The notes beneath the pieces were generated by a model that saw only the letters and a program-made list of their open reading frames with translations, ran no database searches and was not told the origin of the DNA. Below are positions 16,635-25,350 of a stretch of 42,569 nucleotides of DNA, in pieces; positions within the stretch are counted from its first letter, which is position 1, and each line of letters begins with the position of its first letter. The DNA lies in NCBI GenBank assembly GCA_027046265.1, contig JALTZF010000088.1:1-42569 (forward strand). The letters run 5' to 3'. Source of the stretch: Pyrodictiaceae archaeon (GTDB lineage: Archaea; Thermoproteota; Thermoprotei_A; Sulfolobales; Pyrodictiaceae). A program made the translations under genes and the position numbers.

Positions 16635-17945
16635 ATGGACAAGTTCATACGCGTACTAGTTGATTTTAGTGCCAAGGTACTCTATAATGTTGTCACAAGA
16701 CATATAAGTCATGATAAGGCATTTCAGCATGTCCTTAGGGAGTACCGGAAGGCATCCACTGTTGTACCATTAAAAGCACTTTACTGGATTTCACACGACA
16801 TAGTAGCAGACTACTATACAATAAAGTATGTAGACAAACTAATTTATGGAGGAAAAGGAGGTACAAGCTTCAAGAGAATGGCTAGACTCTGGTTAGTCTT
16901 TAGGGGTCTCGAGAGCGAGCACTTACAAGAGTTCATAGACAATGTCGAGAGACTGCGCCGACGCCTCCTGAGGAGTATGCCCTCTAAGTACTCGAGTCTT
17001 GAAGAGATACTTGACACCATAGACGACCCAGTTGAGAGGCTAGCTGTAGAACTCTCCTATCCTACATGGCTCGTGAGAACTCTTGTAGGCCTAGTAGGTC
17101 TTGAAGCTACACGCGACTTGCTCACTGCGCTAAACGAAGAAAAGTGGTGGATAAGAGTAAACACACTCAAGACCGATGTTGATAGTATCGCAGAAAGGCT
17201 ACTAGACAAAGGAGTCGTAGTAAGACGTGATACCGACTTAGACTACATGCTTGAAGTACTAGACTTCAATGAGCCTCTCCATCACCTAGAAGAGCTCTGG
17301 AGAGGAGAAATAGTCTTCCAAGACAAGGCCTCAGCCATGGTCGTTGAAGCATTAGAGCCCGAGCCTGGCGACATCATACTTGACATGACAGCTGCCCCAG
17401 GCATAAAGGACACACTAATAATGCAATTGACGGATAACAATGCGCACATAATTGCTGTTGATGTGTCACGCGAACGCTTACGAAGGACACGCAACGTATT
17501 GAAGATGTATGGTGCAGATCCTTCTAAGATAGAGTTAGTACATGCCGATTCAACTCACTTCAAAGTATCAAAGAGGATCGACAAGATCCTATTAGATGCA
17601 CCCTGCACGAGTAGTGGTGCCATAGGTAAAGATCCCGCAATAAAGCTACACCTCAACGACCCATCATGGATCGAAAAATTCCCCCATCTACAAAGTAAGC
17701 TCTTAGAGAATGCTCTCATGCAACCTGGACATTACAGTATCGTGTATGCTGTATGTAGCATACTACACTTTGAAGGTGAGGAGCAGATCATTAGGATTCT
17801 CAACAAAGCTAGTCTCGTGCTACCACGAATACCTGGAACAGAGGGCTATAGTGTATACAGTGGAATCAGTAGGTATGTTAGGAGATTCTTCCCACACCTA
17901 CACCGTACACAAGGATTCTTCATAGCAAAACTCCTTAAACACTAG
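16635..17945 (+). CDS. RNA m5C methyltransferase, NOL1/NOP2/Sun family
   Basis: 436 residues. The C-terminal half is a Rossmann methyltransferase that binds S-adenosylmethionine: ILDMTAAPGIKDT (motif I), AVDVSRERLRR, LVHADSTHF, and the two family cysteines in LLDAPCTSSGAIGKD (motif IV) and YAVCSILHFEGEEQI (motif VI), by which the family attacks C5 of cytosine and releases product. The N-terminal 230 residues are helical and resemble the RsmB-like RNA-binding part. Target could be tRNA or rRNA; not decidable here. ATG 16635 follows GGTGAG by nine bases. Convergent with rnhB. Confidence 0.92.
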   Translation: MDKFIRVLVDFSAKVLYNVVTRHISHDKAFQHVLREYRKASTVVPLKALYWISHDIVADYYTIKYVDKLIYGGKGGTSFKRMARLWLVFRGLESEHLQEFIDNVERLRRRLLRSMPSKYSSLEEILDTIDDPVERLAVELSYPTWLVRTLVGLVGLEATRDLLTALNEEKWWIRVNTLKTDVDSIAERLLDKGVVVRRDTDLDYMLEVLDFNEPLHHLEELWRGEIVFQDKASAMVVEALEPEPGDIILDMTAAPGIKDTLIMQLTDNNAHIIAVDVSRERLRRTRNVLKMYGADPSKIELVHADSTHFKVSKRIDKILLDAPCTSSGAIGKDPAIKLHLNDPSWIEKFPHLQSKLLENALMQPGHYSIVYAVCSILHFEGEEQIIRILNKASLVLPRIPGTEGYSVYSGISRYVRRFFPHLHRTQGFFIAKLLKH

Positions 17946-18011
17946 GAGATACACAACGAGAACATCACGGAGAAATAAAACCTAAAAACTGTGTGCGGGC
18001 TGACCTTGTTA

Positions 18012-18020
18012 ATTTATATT
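18012..18020 (+). promoter_or_regulatory. Possible TATA box upstream of RNA island C
   Basis: ATTTATATT on the plus strand, between two convergent genes where no protein-coding promoter is expected. Its predicted start near 18042 coincides with the beginning of the GC-rich hairpin at 18034-18092. Confidence 0.4.
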
Positions 18021-18033
18021 TCATAACTCGGGG

Positions 18034-18111
18034 GTCAGGGCCCCGGGGATCACCGCCGCCCTAGGCGGATCCCATGGGGTGAACCGGGTGACGGATGCAC
18101 GTCCTACAGCT
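18034..18111 (+). ncRNA. Candidate structured RNA (GC-rich island C)
   Basis: A single long imperfect stem-loop can be drawn: GTCA 18034-37 with TGAC 18089-92; CCCC 18041-44 with GGGG 18076-79; GGGAT 18046-50 with ATCCC 18069-73; CCGCC 18053-57 with GGCGG 18064-68, around a six-base loop. A small GACG...CGTC hairpin follows, then CTACA. It lies in the 169-base gap between the stops of the methyltransferase and rnhB, downstream of a plus-strand TATA-like box. It may be a small RNA gene; a bidirectional terminator is the main alternative. Family not recognised. Confidence 0.45.
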
Positions 18112-18114
18112 TCC

Positions 18115-18888
18115 TTATTCTATCCTCATAAACTCTAAGAGGCTACGTTGCTTAGAATCATACTTAGCATACTCATTCTTCGATTTGGGCTTGTACCATC
18201 CTGGCGCTATCTTCTTCAAGGTAGACCAGCTTCGCCGGATAAAGGGCGGAGGATTACTTGGGTTCTGTTTATAGGCTTGCTTTATCCACTCTAAAGTTTT
18301 AGGATCGGTGGGGTACCCACTACCTCTAACACCATAGAGCTTCGAGAGTCTCTCTATCTCTCTATCACGAGCCACTTTAGCTACTATGCTCGCAGCAGCC
18401 ACTGGTATAAAGCGCTTGTCAGCTTTAGCTTCAACAACAACTTTTAACTTCTTTGAAATAGTTTGAATAGCTTCAATAACACGTCTTGGAGGTCCCACGG
18501 AGTCCACATACACTACTTGTATCTTCTCACCATAAAGCCTGAATAAGCGCTCAACAATATACTTGAATGTATTTATCTCTAACTTGTTTAAATTAACAGC
18601 GTCTATAAGAGATGGAGGCACCTTAACGATGATTATATGTTTTAATGTCGATGTTAGAATCTTGGCTAGTTCTGCACGTCTACTAACGTCCAATTCTTTG
18701 CTATCACGTACACCAAGGCTATATAGCTCAAGAGCATAGTTTAGGGGTAGTACAACACCAGCTATTACCATAGGGCCTATTATGGGACCGCGCCCTGCTT
18801 CGTCGATTCCCACGACTAGTAAGTTTTCATCACTTATCTTTACCCTCACGCCGTTATTCACCACACCTACCGCAGTGGTTTCTAGCAT
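18115..18888 (-). CDS. rnhB: Ribonuclease HII
   Basis: 257 residues. RNase HII cuts the RNA strand of RNA-DNA hybrids and single ribonucleotides in DNA. Active-site landmarks: VVGIDEAGRGPIIGPMV (first Asp and Glu), RDSKELDVSRR, VVYVDSVGPP (Asp), and KADKRFIPVAAASIVAKVARDRE with the last acidic site. A basic tail follows. The frame starts 25 residues before the first motif; ATG 18888 overlaps the preceding gene's stop (ATGCTAG), but a start further in is possible since most relatives begin near the GIDEAG motif. Confidence 0.95.
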   Translation of the reverse strand: MLETTAVGVVNNGVRVKISDENLLVVGIDEAGRGPIIGPMVIAGVVLPLNYALELYSLGVRDSKELDVSRRAELAKILTSTLKHIIIVKVPPSLIDAVNLNKLEINTFKYIVERLFRLYGEKIQVVYVDSVGPPRRVIEAIQTISKKLKVVVEAKADKRFIPVAAASIVAKVARDREIERLSKLYGVRGSGYPTDPKTLEWIKQAYKQNPSNPPPFIRRSWSTLKKIAPGWYKPKSKNEYAKYDSKQRSLLEFMRIE

Positions 18889-19706
18889 GAGTACCCATAT
18901 CTAGAGTACACAATACATGCTACTTCTTCTGGGTCCAGGACTTCAAATTGGATAGAGGCCTCTCCAACGTTAAGGAGGTTTGCGAGAGGCCTCTTGAAGT
19001 GTTCAATCTCTCTTTCACAATAGTCTCCTAGCCCTACCATCCTGCACCCAAGTAGTGCCCTTACCCTTTTTTCGTCATAAAACTCTAAGGCCACACCCTT
19101 TATGGCACCTTCAAGGAAGGGGTCTAAACTCTCTGCTGCATAGTAAATTCTACTACAATAACTTGGTGCTCTTTCCTTTTTCCTCTGATAGTACAACGTT
19201 GTACAATAGCCCATGCCTCCAGTCTGTAACTCTAGGTCCATTGTGTGAAGAAGTGTGTCTGAGAAATATGCATCACCACCAGTGAAAGCATTCACGATAT
19301 TCCTCAATGCCTCATGCCGAAGGTTAACACCATTCTCGCGTAAGATGTGAAGAAGATAGAGCAACCTAAATTGTAAGGGGCTAGTTAAATTCTCAGACCA
19401 GTCTCTGACATCATAGCGTTGCTCCATAACTACTTGATAGGCATACTCGAGAAGACTACTTGGAGAATAATCTACCACTATAAAGCCAGGATTATTCTCG
19501 TTTTTGATAATGTAACCTATTATACCAAGAATCGAGTAGATCGTGGGTGCGTCATAAGGTTTGAATGGATATAATAAGACATTGACCCCAAGTAATTTGA
19601 GTTTCTCCACAAACGATATACACTCATAGTAGTCGCATACAAGCACTAAGCTATCATAGTCTTTAGCGAGAGACTTAACGTCTGTAACTTTTTTAAGGAT
19701 ACGCAT
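18882..19706 (-). CDS. Unknown protein preceding rnhB
   Basis: 274 residues from ATG 19706 (GGGAGA lies shortly upstream; ATG 19736 sits too close to its GGAG). The first 110 residues alternate strands and helices (SLVLVCDYYECISFVEKL, VNVLLYPFKPYD, GFIVVDYSPSS), a Rossmann-like or phosphatase-like lobe. The remainder is helical with scattered cysteines (CTTLYY, YCSRIYY, LLGCRM, DYCERE). No catalytic motif was recognised. It overlaps rnhB by seven bases, so the two are probably co-translated. A structured element lies just upstream (19758-19870). Confidence 0.65.
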   Translation of the reverse strand: MRILKKVTDVKSLAKDYDSLVLVCDYYECISFVEKLKLLGVNVLLYPFKPYDAPTIYSILGIIGYIIKNENNPGFIVVDYSPSSLLEYAYQVVMEQRYDVRDWSENLTSPLQFRLLYLLHILRENGVNLRHEALRNIVNAFTGGDAYFSDTLLHTMDLELQTGGMGYCTTLYYQRKKERAPSYCSRIYYAAESLDPFLEGAIKGVALEFYDEKRVRALLGCRMVGLGDYCEREIEHFKRPLANLLNVGEASIQFEVLDPEEVACIVYSRYGYSC

Positions 19707-19757
19707 AGGGCTCTCCCTTGTCCCGCCACGATCCATTCTCCTAAACTACTACACGAG

Positions 19758-19870
19758 GACTAGGGCATACCTGGGTTGTATGAGGCTCAGCCCGTATGTG
19801 TTCACCATCCCCCAACACATGGGGGTCTGATCCCGGATTCCACTTCATAGCCTCTAGAGTATGCCTGGTC
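19758..19870 (-). ncRNA. Candidate structured RNA or structured leader (island E)
   Basis: The ends pair over long range: GAC 19758-60 and GGGCATAC 19763-70 with GTATGCCT 19859-66 and GTC 19868-70. Inside are CTGGGT/GCTCAG (19771-76, 19785-90) and ATGTGTT/AACACAT (19796-19802, 19814-20) extended by CCC/GGG; CCCCC 19809-13 and GGGGG 19821-25 form a competing hairpin. A GTATATGT TATA-like box at 19883-19890 on the minus strand points into it. It could be a free RNA or the leader of the gene starting at 19706, about 50 bases further on. Not matched to a known family. The rest of the 280-base spacer shows nothing. Confidence 0.45.
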
Positions 19871-19984
19871 TCAATCTGTGTAACATATACTCCTACCTCA
19901 ATAGTTTTTACATTTTGTATTTTCAGGAACCTTCTTCTTTTTGGCGGTAACCAGTATTAGCATTCTCCAAAAAGACTACGTAAT

Positions 19985-21874
19985 CTAGCGAGTTTGTGTC
20001 CTTCTTGAAACCATCTGTGGTAGCATTAGATTGATCACGTCTTCCAGGTATAGTATTCCTTGGTACCTTCTCCTGGTATCTACTACTACAACATACTCAG
20101 TCCCATACAAGACCATTTGTTCGAGCGCTCTCGTAATACAGTCATTTATGCGGACAGTAGGTGCTGACGCTATTGTGACCTCTGCTACTGGTTCTCGAGA
20201 GCGAAGAGCGTAGCCTATATCTATACCAGCATATGCAGGGTCAAGCACGCCTACCACGACGTTATCCTCAGAGACAACAACTGCGACTCTTTGCCCTGTA
20301 GAGATGAGCTTTTCAGCTACTACTGATATAGGTTCATTCCATTTTGCTACAACAGCTGACTTAGACATAGCATCCCTGACTGGAATGCATACATTCCTCT
20401 CTCGCAGTACGCGTAGCAAGGACTCTACCGTGAATACTTGGGGTGGAACACGTCGGGGTAGCTGTGATTCAACTATGCTATTCAGCATGGTTACTAAGTT
20501 AGCAGTAAGTGAGGAGACTAGAGCAGGCACTATGAGAGCAGGGGTTCCCCCTATTTCTGCTACAAGGAAGGACATGCCTAGAGGAGTGCATGAAGCCGCA
20601 CCGAACAGCGCAGCCATTCCTAGGTAAGCGTATACAGACGGGTGAACATTTGTAAATGACGAGACAAAGAGTCCAAATGCCATCCCGGATAATGCCCCTG
20701 CGAATAACCCGGGTGCGAGTAGGCCCCCGCTACCTCCACTTCCGACGAGTAGTGATGTAGCCACTATCTTTGCTATGGCAAGTATTAAGAGTCTTATTAC
20801 TAGTGTTTCATCGTAAACATAAACTGATTGGAATTCTTGCAGCTTCTCTGAGAGGTACTCTTCTCCTGTACCGAGAACTTGTGGGAATATGATGCCTATC
20901 AGTGCTACAGCGAATGCACCTATAAGGGGTTTAATGTATAAACTCACCTTTCTTTCCTTTACTAGATACTCAAATACCCTCTTTGTATTCTTAAACACGT
21001 ATATGTAGAGGAGGGCTAGAGCGCCCATGAGGATCCCTAGTAAGATGTATGAGGCCAAAGAGTCGAAGCTATAGAGTACTACTGGATCGGGTAGAGTTAT
21101 TGATGGAAGCTTATGCTGAGGGCCAAGTATGTGCAGTGACAGAGCGTAAGCAAGTACTGATGCTATAATAGATGGGGCGAGCGCAGCTGTCTCCATGTCA
21201 TAAACGTAGAGTACTTCTATTGCAAACATAGCGGCTCCAACGGGGCTTTGGAATATGAATGATAGGGCTGCTGCAACACCTGCTATGACAGCGGCTTTTC
21301 TCTCCTCTACACGCAAGTGGAGTAGCTTAGATGCAAAAGATGCCGCGGCCCCACCTATTTGCACAGCGGGGCCTTCAGGGCCAGCACTGCCTCCGCCGCC
21401 AAGGACTAACGCTGAGGCTATAGCTTTGACTATTGCGACGCGCGGCCTTATAAGCCCTCCCGCATGATGATAGGCCTCGACAACAGGATCCGTGCCTGCA
21501 CCTTCGGCTTCTGGTGCAAGCTTGTATACCAGGATGCTTGCAATGCTTGTGAAAAGCAATATCGTTATCGGTATTGCGAGCCTATTCTCGCTCATCAAAG
21601 CTATTATGGCGTAATCTGTTATCTTAAGCTCTCCTGCGCCAAGGGCTAATATACCGTGTATCCATGCAGATACAAGGATTATGAACTTAAGCATGAAATA
21701 GAAGAGGCCTATGGCCAGAGAGGATACGAAAGCTGTTATGCCTGTTATCAGTAGCCAGTGTTCAAAATAGCCTAGTTTCTCGGCTAGGAAGTCTTGTAAC
21801 GACCGTAGTATCTTTGAGGCAGCCTCCTCGATTCTCACAGCAGTAGCTGCCATCCGTCGTCTACCTTCGCTCAA
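19985..21874 (-). CDS. ClC-family chloride channel/transporter with CBS domains
   Basis: 629 residues. About ten to twelve membrane helices occupy residues 35-470, followed by two CBS domains (about 490-629). Selectivity landmarks: EGAGTDPVVEAY for the first loop, GSAGPEGPAVQIGG with the gating Glu of the GxEGP motif, and GGSGGLLAPGLFAG for the GxFxP loop. The inner-glutamate position of antiporters, the second Glu of the E. coli IEE, reads FAIEVLY here, so it is Val, as in ClC channels. The start is TTG 21874 or ATG 21853; both leave the first helix intact. Regulation through nucleotide binding to the CBS pair is possible by family analogy. Confidence 0.93.
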   Translation of the reverse strand: MSEGRRRMAATAVRIEEAASKILRSLQDFLAEKLGYFEHWLLITGITAFVSSLAIGLFYFMLKFIILVSAWIHGILALGAGELKITDYAIIALMSENRLAIPITILLFTSIASILVYKLAPEAEGAGTDPVVEAYHHAGGLIRPRVAIVKAIASALVLGGGGSAGPEGPAVQIGGAAASFASKLLHLRVEERKAAVIAGVAAALSFIFQSPVGAAMFAIEVLYVYDMETAALAPSIIASVLAYALSLHILGPQHKLPSITLPDPVVLYSFDSLASYILLGILMGALALLYIYVFKNTKRVFEYLVKERKVSLYIKPLIGAFAVALIGIIFPQVLGTGEEYLSEKLQEFQSVYVYDETLVIRLLILAIAKIVATSLLVGSGGSGGLLAPGLFAGALSGMAFGLFVSSFTNVHPSVYAYLGMAALFGAASCTPLGMSFLVAEIGGTPALIVPALVSSLTANLVTMLNSIVESQLPRRVPPQVFTVESLLRVLRERNVCIPVRDAMSKSAVVAKWNEPISVVAEKLISTGQRVAVVVSEDNVVVGVLDPAYAGIDIGYALRSREPVAEVTIASAPTVRINDCITRALEQMVLYGTEYVVVVDTRRRYQGILYLEDVINLMLPQMVSRRTQTR

Positions 21875-21989
21875 TAGTTCCGCCCTAGCCGTGTTAGACG
21901 TTTTAGAGGTGAGTATGAAGTATTTAGGCTTACAAGCGTAAGGGTTGAATAACTAGCCCTACTAGACCAGTGCTAGCCTGGGGAGGGCA

Positions 21990-22580
21990 ATGGCGAGTGA
22001 ACTTCCGCGTGTAGACGTAGCAGATGTGATTAATGGCGGTATCTCCCAGGCTAAAGAAGCTCTAGATAAGGGGCAAGCCGTAATCCATGTATATGCTATG
22101 CCCCGCACAAGTCTTAGCGTGCGTGCAAAGAAGAGGATCATAAGACTTGACGAGGGTAAAATAGCAAGACTAGAATACGCGCTAGTATATATCGTCTCTA
22201 AAGCCCTATCGGAGAATAGGAGGCCTACATTCAAAGAGTATGCTGAAATTGTAGGCGACTATAAGGCGGCAGCAGCGTACTTAGCATTCTTGTGGAGAAA
22301 TGGACTAGTAAGATTTACTGACAACAACTACGCATTGAACATATTCATAGCAGCAAACTCGTTAAGCCAAAAAACATACGAGCATAAGATAGCGAAGAGC
22401 CTTAATGCAGAGTTCAGTGTTGATGTTGAAAAGCTAAAGAGCCTCTCTGGAGACGACATTGTTTGCGTACAGAGAGATGGAAGAGTACTATGCCGATACG
22501 TTGTCTCCGTTACTCCAAGAACGCAAGCCAAAGCCCAGGTACGTGCTGTAATAGACTTAGTAGGCTACAAGCCAGCATAA
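21990..22580 (+). CDS. Unknown protein with a helix-turn-helix-like middle
   Basis: 196 residues. ATG 21990 stands two bases after GGGGAGGG. Residues 58-110 (IARLEYALVYIVSKALSE..., TFKEYAEIVGDYKAAAAYL, FLWRNGLVRF) look like a winged-helix or helix-turn-helix unit; the N-terminus has a short strand-rich part (AVIHVYAMPRTSLSV) and the C-terminus another (DDIVCVQRDGRVLCRYVVSV). Soluble, no membrane segment or catalytic motif. A DNA-binding role is an inference only. It is 90 bases upstream of the hydrolase gene and divergent from the ClC gene. Confidence 0.65.
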   Translation: MASELPRVDVADVINGGISQAKEALDKGQAVIHVYAMPRTSLSVRAKKRIIRLDEGKIARLEYALVYIVSKALSENRRPTFKEYAEIVGDYKAAAAYLAFLWRNGLVRFTDNNYALNIFIAANSLSQKTYEHKIAKSLNAEFSVDVEKLKSLSGDDIVCVQRDGRVLCRYVVSVTPRTQAKAQVRAVIDLVGYKPA

Positions 22581-22670
22581 AATTTTTAGCGCTAGGAATA
22601 AGCCAACCGTATCATTTTTCGTTGTGCTAAGGCTTGAGACGAGTTTTACAGTATAAGGTAGGTGTCTATT

Positions 22671-23345
22671 TTGACTAATAACATAGTCGTCAGATGGCAT
22701 CTTCATGCATGCATAGAGATAATCTATAAAGGAAAGTCTCTTCTTATAGACCCCCATGATGGAGGCAGTCTAGGCGCGGGATTTCACCCTCCTAGAGCAG
22801 ATCCTGACTACATACTGGTGACACATGACCACTATGATCATAATGCTGTTGAGTTGTTTACCTCTCAGAAAAGAGTCGAAGTTGTGCGCGAGCGAATAGG
22901 AGTCTTCGAGCTCCCACCGTTTAAGGTGAAAGGGGTCAGGCTTCCACACGATGAGTTTAATGGTAGGATAAGAGGGTACGTCGTAGCTTATAGGATTGAA
23001 GCTGGGGATATGGCTTTAGTACACTTGTCCGATCTTGGCAGACCCTTAAAAGAAGATGAAGCGAAGGAGTTAGCTAGTGCTGACATAGTTTTTGTGCCAG
23101 CTGGCGATGTCTACACTCTACATCCTAAACAAGCTCTTGAAGTAGCAGAATCGCTGAGTGCCAAAGTACTCGTGCCTATACACTACTGGATACCTGGCAT
23201 ACAATTACCTCTAGATCCTCTTGACACGCTTTTGCGATACGCAAAAAAGTGGCGTATTGTACGTCATGAAAGCAACGAGATAGAATTGAGCAAAGAGTTC
23301 CTACCTGAAAGACCAACAATCCTAGTACTAGCAGCAAAGGTGTAA
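22671..23345 (+). CDS. Metallo-beta-lactamase-fold hydrolase (UPF0173/COG2220 type)
   Basis: 224 residues. The HxHxDH metal motif is ILVTHDHYDHN (His52, His54, Asp56, His57). Later ligands fit ALVHLSDLG and VLVPIHYW. The domain begins at once (RWHLHACIEIIYKGKSLLIDP), typical of the UPF0173/UlaG-like group of small metal-dependent hydrolases, whose substrates are mostly unknown. I place the start at TTG 22671 because GGTAGGTG ends six bases upstream; GTG 22662 is part of that site. The stop is six bases from the ABC ATPase start, so it probably shares that operon. Confidence 0.88.
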   Translation: MTNNIVVRWHLHACIEIIYKGKSLLIDPHDGGSLGAGFHPPRADPDYILVTHDHYDHNAVELFTSQKRVEVVRERIGVFELPPFKVKGVRLPHDEFNGRIRGYVVAYRIEAGDMALVHLSDLGRPLKEDEAKELASADIVFVPAGDVYTLHPKQALEVAESLSAKVLVPIHYWIPGIQLPLDPLDTLLRYAKKWRIVRHESNEIELSKEFLPERPTILVLAAKV

Positions 23346-23351
23346 ACAGAA

Positions 23352-24095
23352 ATGACCAATTTACCTATATGCCCTCAGTCAACCCACATGCTTGTTGTCG
23401 AGGGACTCGTTAAAGAATTTAAGAAAGGGCCCCGAATAGGCCCAATAAGCTTCAGGATTAATAGAGGTGAAATTTTTGCATTAGTAGGTCCGAATGGTGC
23501 AGGAAAAACTACTACAATAAGGATGTTGCTCGGGATTTACAGACCATCGACAGGCGATATATATCTTTGTGGCAAGAAGATACGAAGCCTACAGGGAGTT
23601 GCATCATATGTGCCGGAAGAATCAGCTGTCTACCCGCGTCTAACTGGGTATGAGCACTTGTACTTCTACGCATTACTCTATACAAACAATAGAACCCATG
23701 CTAAGCGATTAGCGGACAGAGCAGCAGAGTATACTGGTCTTAGTGCCAGAGATCTCAGAAGAAAAGTTCAGGAGTATAGTAAAGGCATGAAAAGACGTTT
23801 ACTGCTAGGCATTGCATTAGCTTTAGAGACCCCAATACTAGTCTTAGACGAACCCACGGCAGGGCTTGATGTGCATTCAGCTGTACACATAAGAAAACTC
23901 ATCAAGGGTGAAGCCGAAAAAGGAAAGACGATAATCTTGAGCAGCCACAACATGTTCGAGGTTGAACGCTTAGCTGATACTGTGGCTTTCATTAATAGGG
24001 GTAGAATAGTTGCACTTGGCACACCAAGAGAACTCCTAGAGAAGTACAACGCACACGACCTCGAGGAAGCCTTTGTCAAAGCAACTTCAAGGTGA
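23352..24095 (+). CDS. ABC transporter ATP-binding protein (ABC-2 export type)
   Basis: 247 residues. Walker A is GPNGAGKTT (Lys52), the signature motif is degenerate (EYSKGMKRRLLL near 141-152 in place of LSGGQ), Walker B is ILVLDEPTAGLD (about 162-173) and the switch His is in LSSHNMFEVE. The sequence type (short, ending HDLEEAFVKAT) is that of CcmA/NatA-like exporters of drugs or ions. ATG 23352 has GGTG ten bases upstream; an inner ATG at codon 13 is also possible. It overlaps the permease reading frame region (TGA at 24093-24095), so both are made together. Confidence 0.93.
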   Translation: MTNLPICPQSTHMLVVEGLVKEFKKGPRIGPISFRINRGEIFALVGPNGAGKTTTIRMLLGIYRPSTGDIYLCGKKIRSLQGVASYVPEESAVYPRLTGYEHLYFYALLYTNNRTHAKRLADRAAEYTGLSARDLRRKVQEYSKGMKRRLLLGIALALETPILVLDEPTAGLDVHSAVHIRKLIKGEAEKGKTIILSSHNMFEVERLADTVAFINRGRIVALGTPRELLEKYNAHDLEEAFVKATSR

Positions 24096-24100
24096 CCACT

Positions 24101-25318
24101 ATGAACACGTCGGGGCTAGGCAGGATAAGGGCTCTAGCGTCAAAGGATGCACGCGAATTCTTGCGTGACCGCAGGACTATAGCATTAATGGTTATATCGG
24201 CTTTCTTATTCCCATTATTGGGCTTAATGGTTGCAGGGCTTAAGACTCAGCAAAAAGGCCTTGTAGCCATTAATATTTGCGATGAAGGGGCCTACGCTGA
24301 GGCTTTAGCGCGCCTCATAAAAGAATACATTACTAAGTATACCCCCTTCAATATAACCATAGTCTATAGTGTTAATAGCTGCGGGTCAGTGCCTGGTGCT
24401 ACAGTAACATTGATTATACCACGTAACTTTAGTGAGAACGCTTCGTCGCTTGGGAATCCAGTGATTGTCAGGTTATACAAGCTTGTTGGTAGCCCTGCTG
24501 CAACTGATGCTGAATCAATCATAAATACAGCATTAAGTGTATTCTCCCGCGTACTTGCCGCAGAGCGTGTTAAGAGACTCTCTGAGATTGCCGGCCTACA
24601 ACTAAACCCCGACTACGTGCTCGAACCTGTACGCATAGTCTCAGAAGCTGTAACAGAGACTGGAGCAATAGCGCCTCCAGGAGCTGAGGAAAAGGCTGAA
24701 ATAGCTCGCTTCCTCGCATTTGCAGTGTTCTTCGTATTAAACCCTGCAGCTATAGCTGTAGCTGACGCTGTGGCACGTGAACGAGAGAGTGGTACTGGTG
24801 AGATACTTGCCGTAACTCCTCTTCGAGGCACAGAATTTGTTATAGGTAAGACCTTGGGCTCCATGGCCGCAGTAGCTATCGCTGGTAGTTTAGACCTTGT
24901 AGCTGCACTAGCTTATGGCTACGCTGTACTTGCAGGCTCAGCAACACCAGTATCCGTAGCTCTCTTCCATTCTCTCCAAACAATACTAGCTATTCTCGTA
25001 ACAGTATCAATAACCATATTTGCAACACTGCTAGTGCCAGGCCAGCGCACTGCAACTCTCCTAACAAGCATCATCACTGGTACTGCCATGTTGATATTCT
25101 TCTCAGCTCTCTTCGTTGATATACAAGCATTACCTGCACCTATAAAGGCCATAATGTACATAGTACCGTACACCCACACTGTACTAGCCATTCATTCCTA
25201 TGCTCTAGGGAACATAGTTAGGGCACTTGAACATAGCTTAATAGTTATATTATTAAGCCTAGGACTCTTCATAGGTTCAGCACGCGTATACAAGCCAGAC
25301 CGCCTCGTAAGAAGATGA
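24101..25318 (+). CDS. ABC-2 type transporter permease
   Basis: 405 residues from ATG 24101, with AAGGTGA just upstream. The layout is that of NatB/YhaP-like permeases: an N-terminal cytoplasmic start (RIRALASKDAREFLRDRR), helix 1 at about 25-45, an extracellular domain of about 150 residues with N-glycosylation-like sites, then five helices from about 200 to 390. DAVARERESGTGEILAVTPL is the conserved cytoplasmic loop after helix 2. Together with the ATPase it forms a probable exporter; the substrate is unknown. Confidence 0.9.
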   Translation: MNTSGLGRIRALASKDAREFLRDRRTIALMVISAFLFPLLGLMVAGLKTQQKGLVAINICDEGAYAEALARLIKEYITKYTPFNITIVYSVNSCGSVPGATVTLIIPRNFSENASSLGNPVIVRLYKLVGSPAATDAESIINTALSVFSRVLAAERVKRLSEIAGLQLNPDYVLEPVRIVSEAVTETGAIAPPGAEEKAEIARFLAFAVFFVLNPAAIAVADAVARERESGTGEILAVTPLRGTEFVIGKTLGSMAAVAIAGSLDLVAALAYGYAVLAGSATPVSVALFHSLQTILAILVTVSITIFATLLVPGQRTATLLTSIITGTAMLIFFSALFVDIQALPAPIKAIMYIVPYTHTVLAIHSYALGNIVRALEHSLIVILLSLGLFIGSARVYKPDRLVRR

Positions 25319-25350
25319 GGAGACAAGTCTATACTAGTTTGGCATGAAAC

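Noticed and set aside
19796-19825. H-type pseudoknot from ATGTGTT/AACACAT and CCCCC/GGGGG
   Set aside because: There are no bases left to cross the first stem, so the two pairings must be alternatives.
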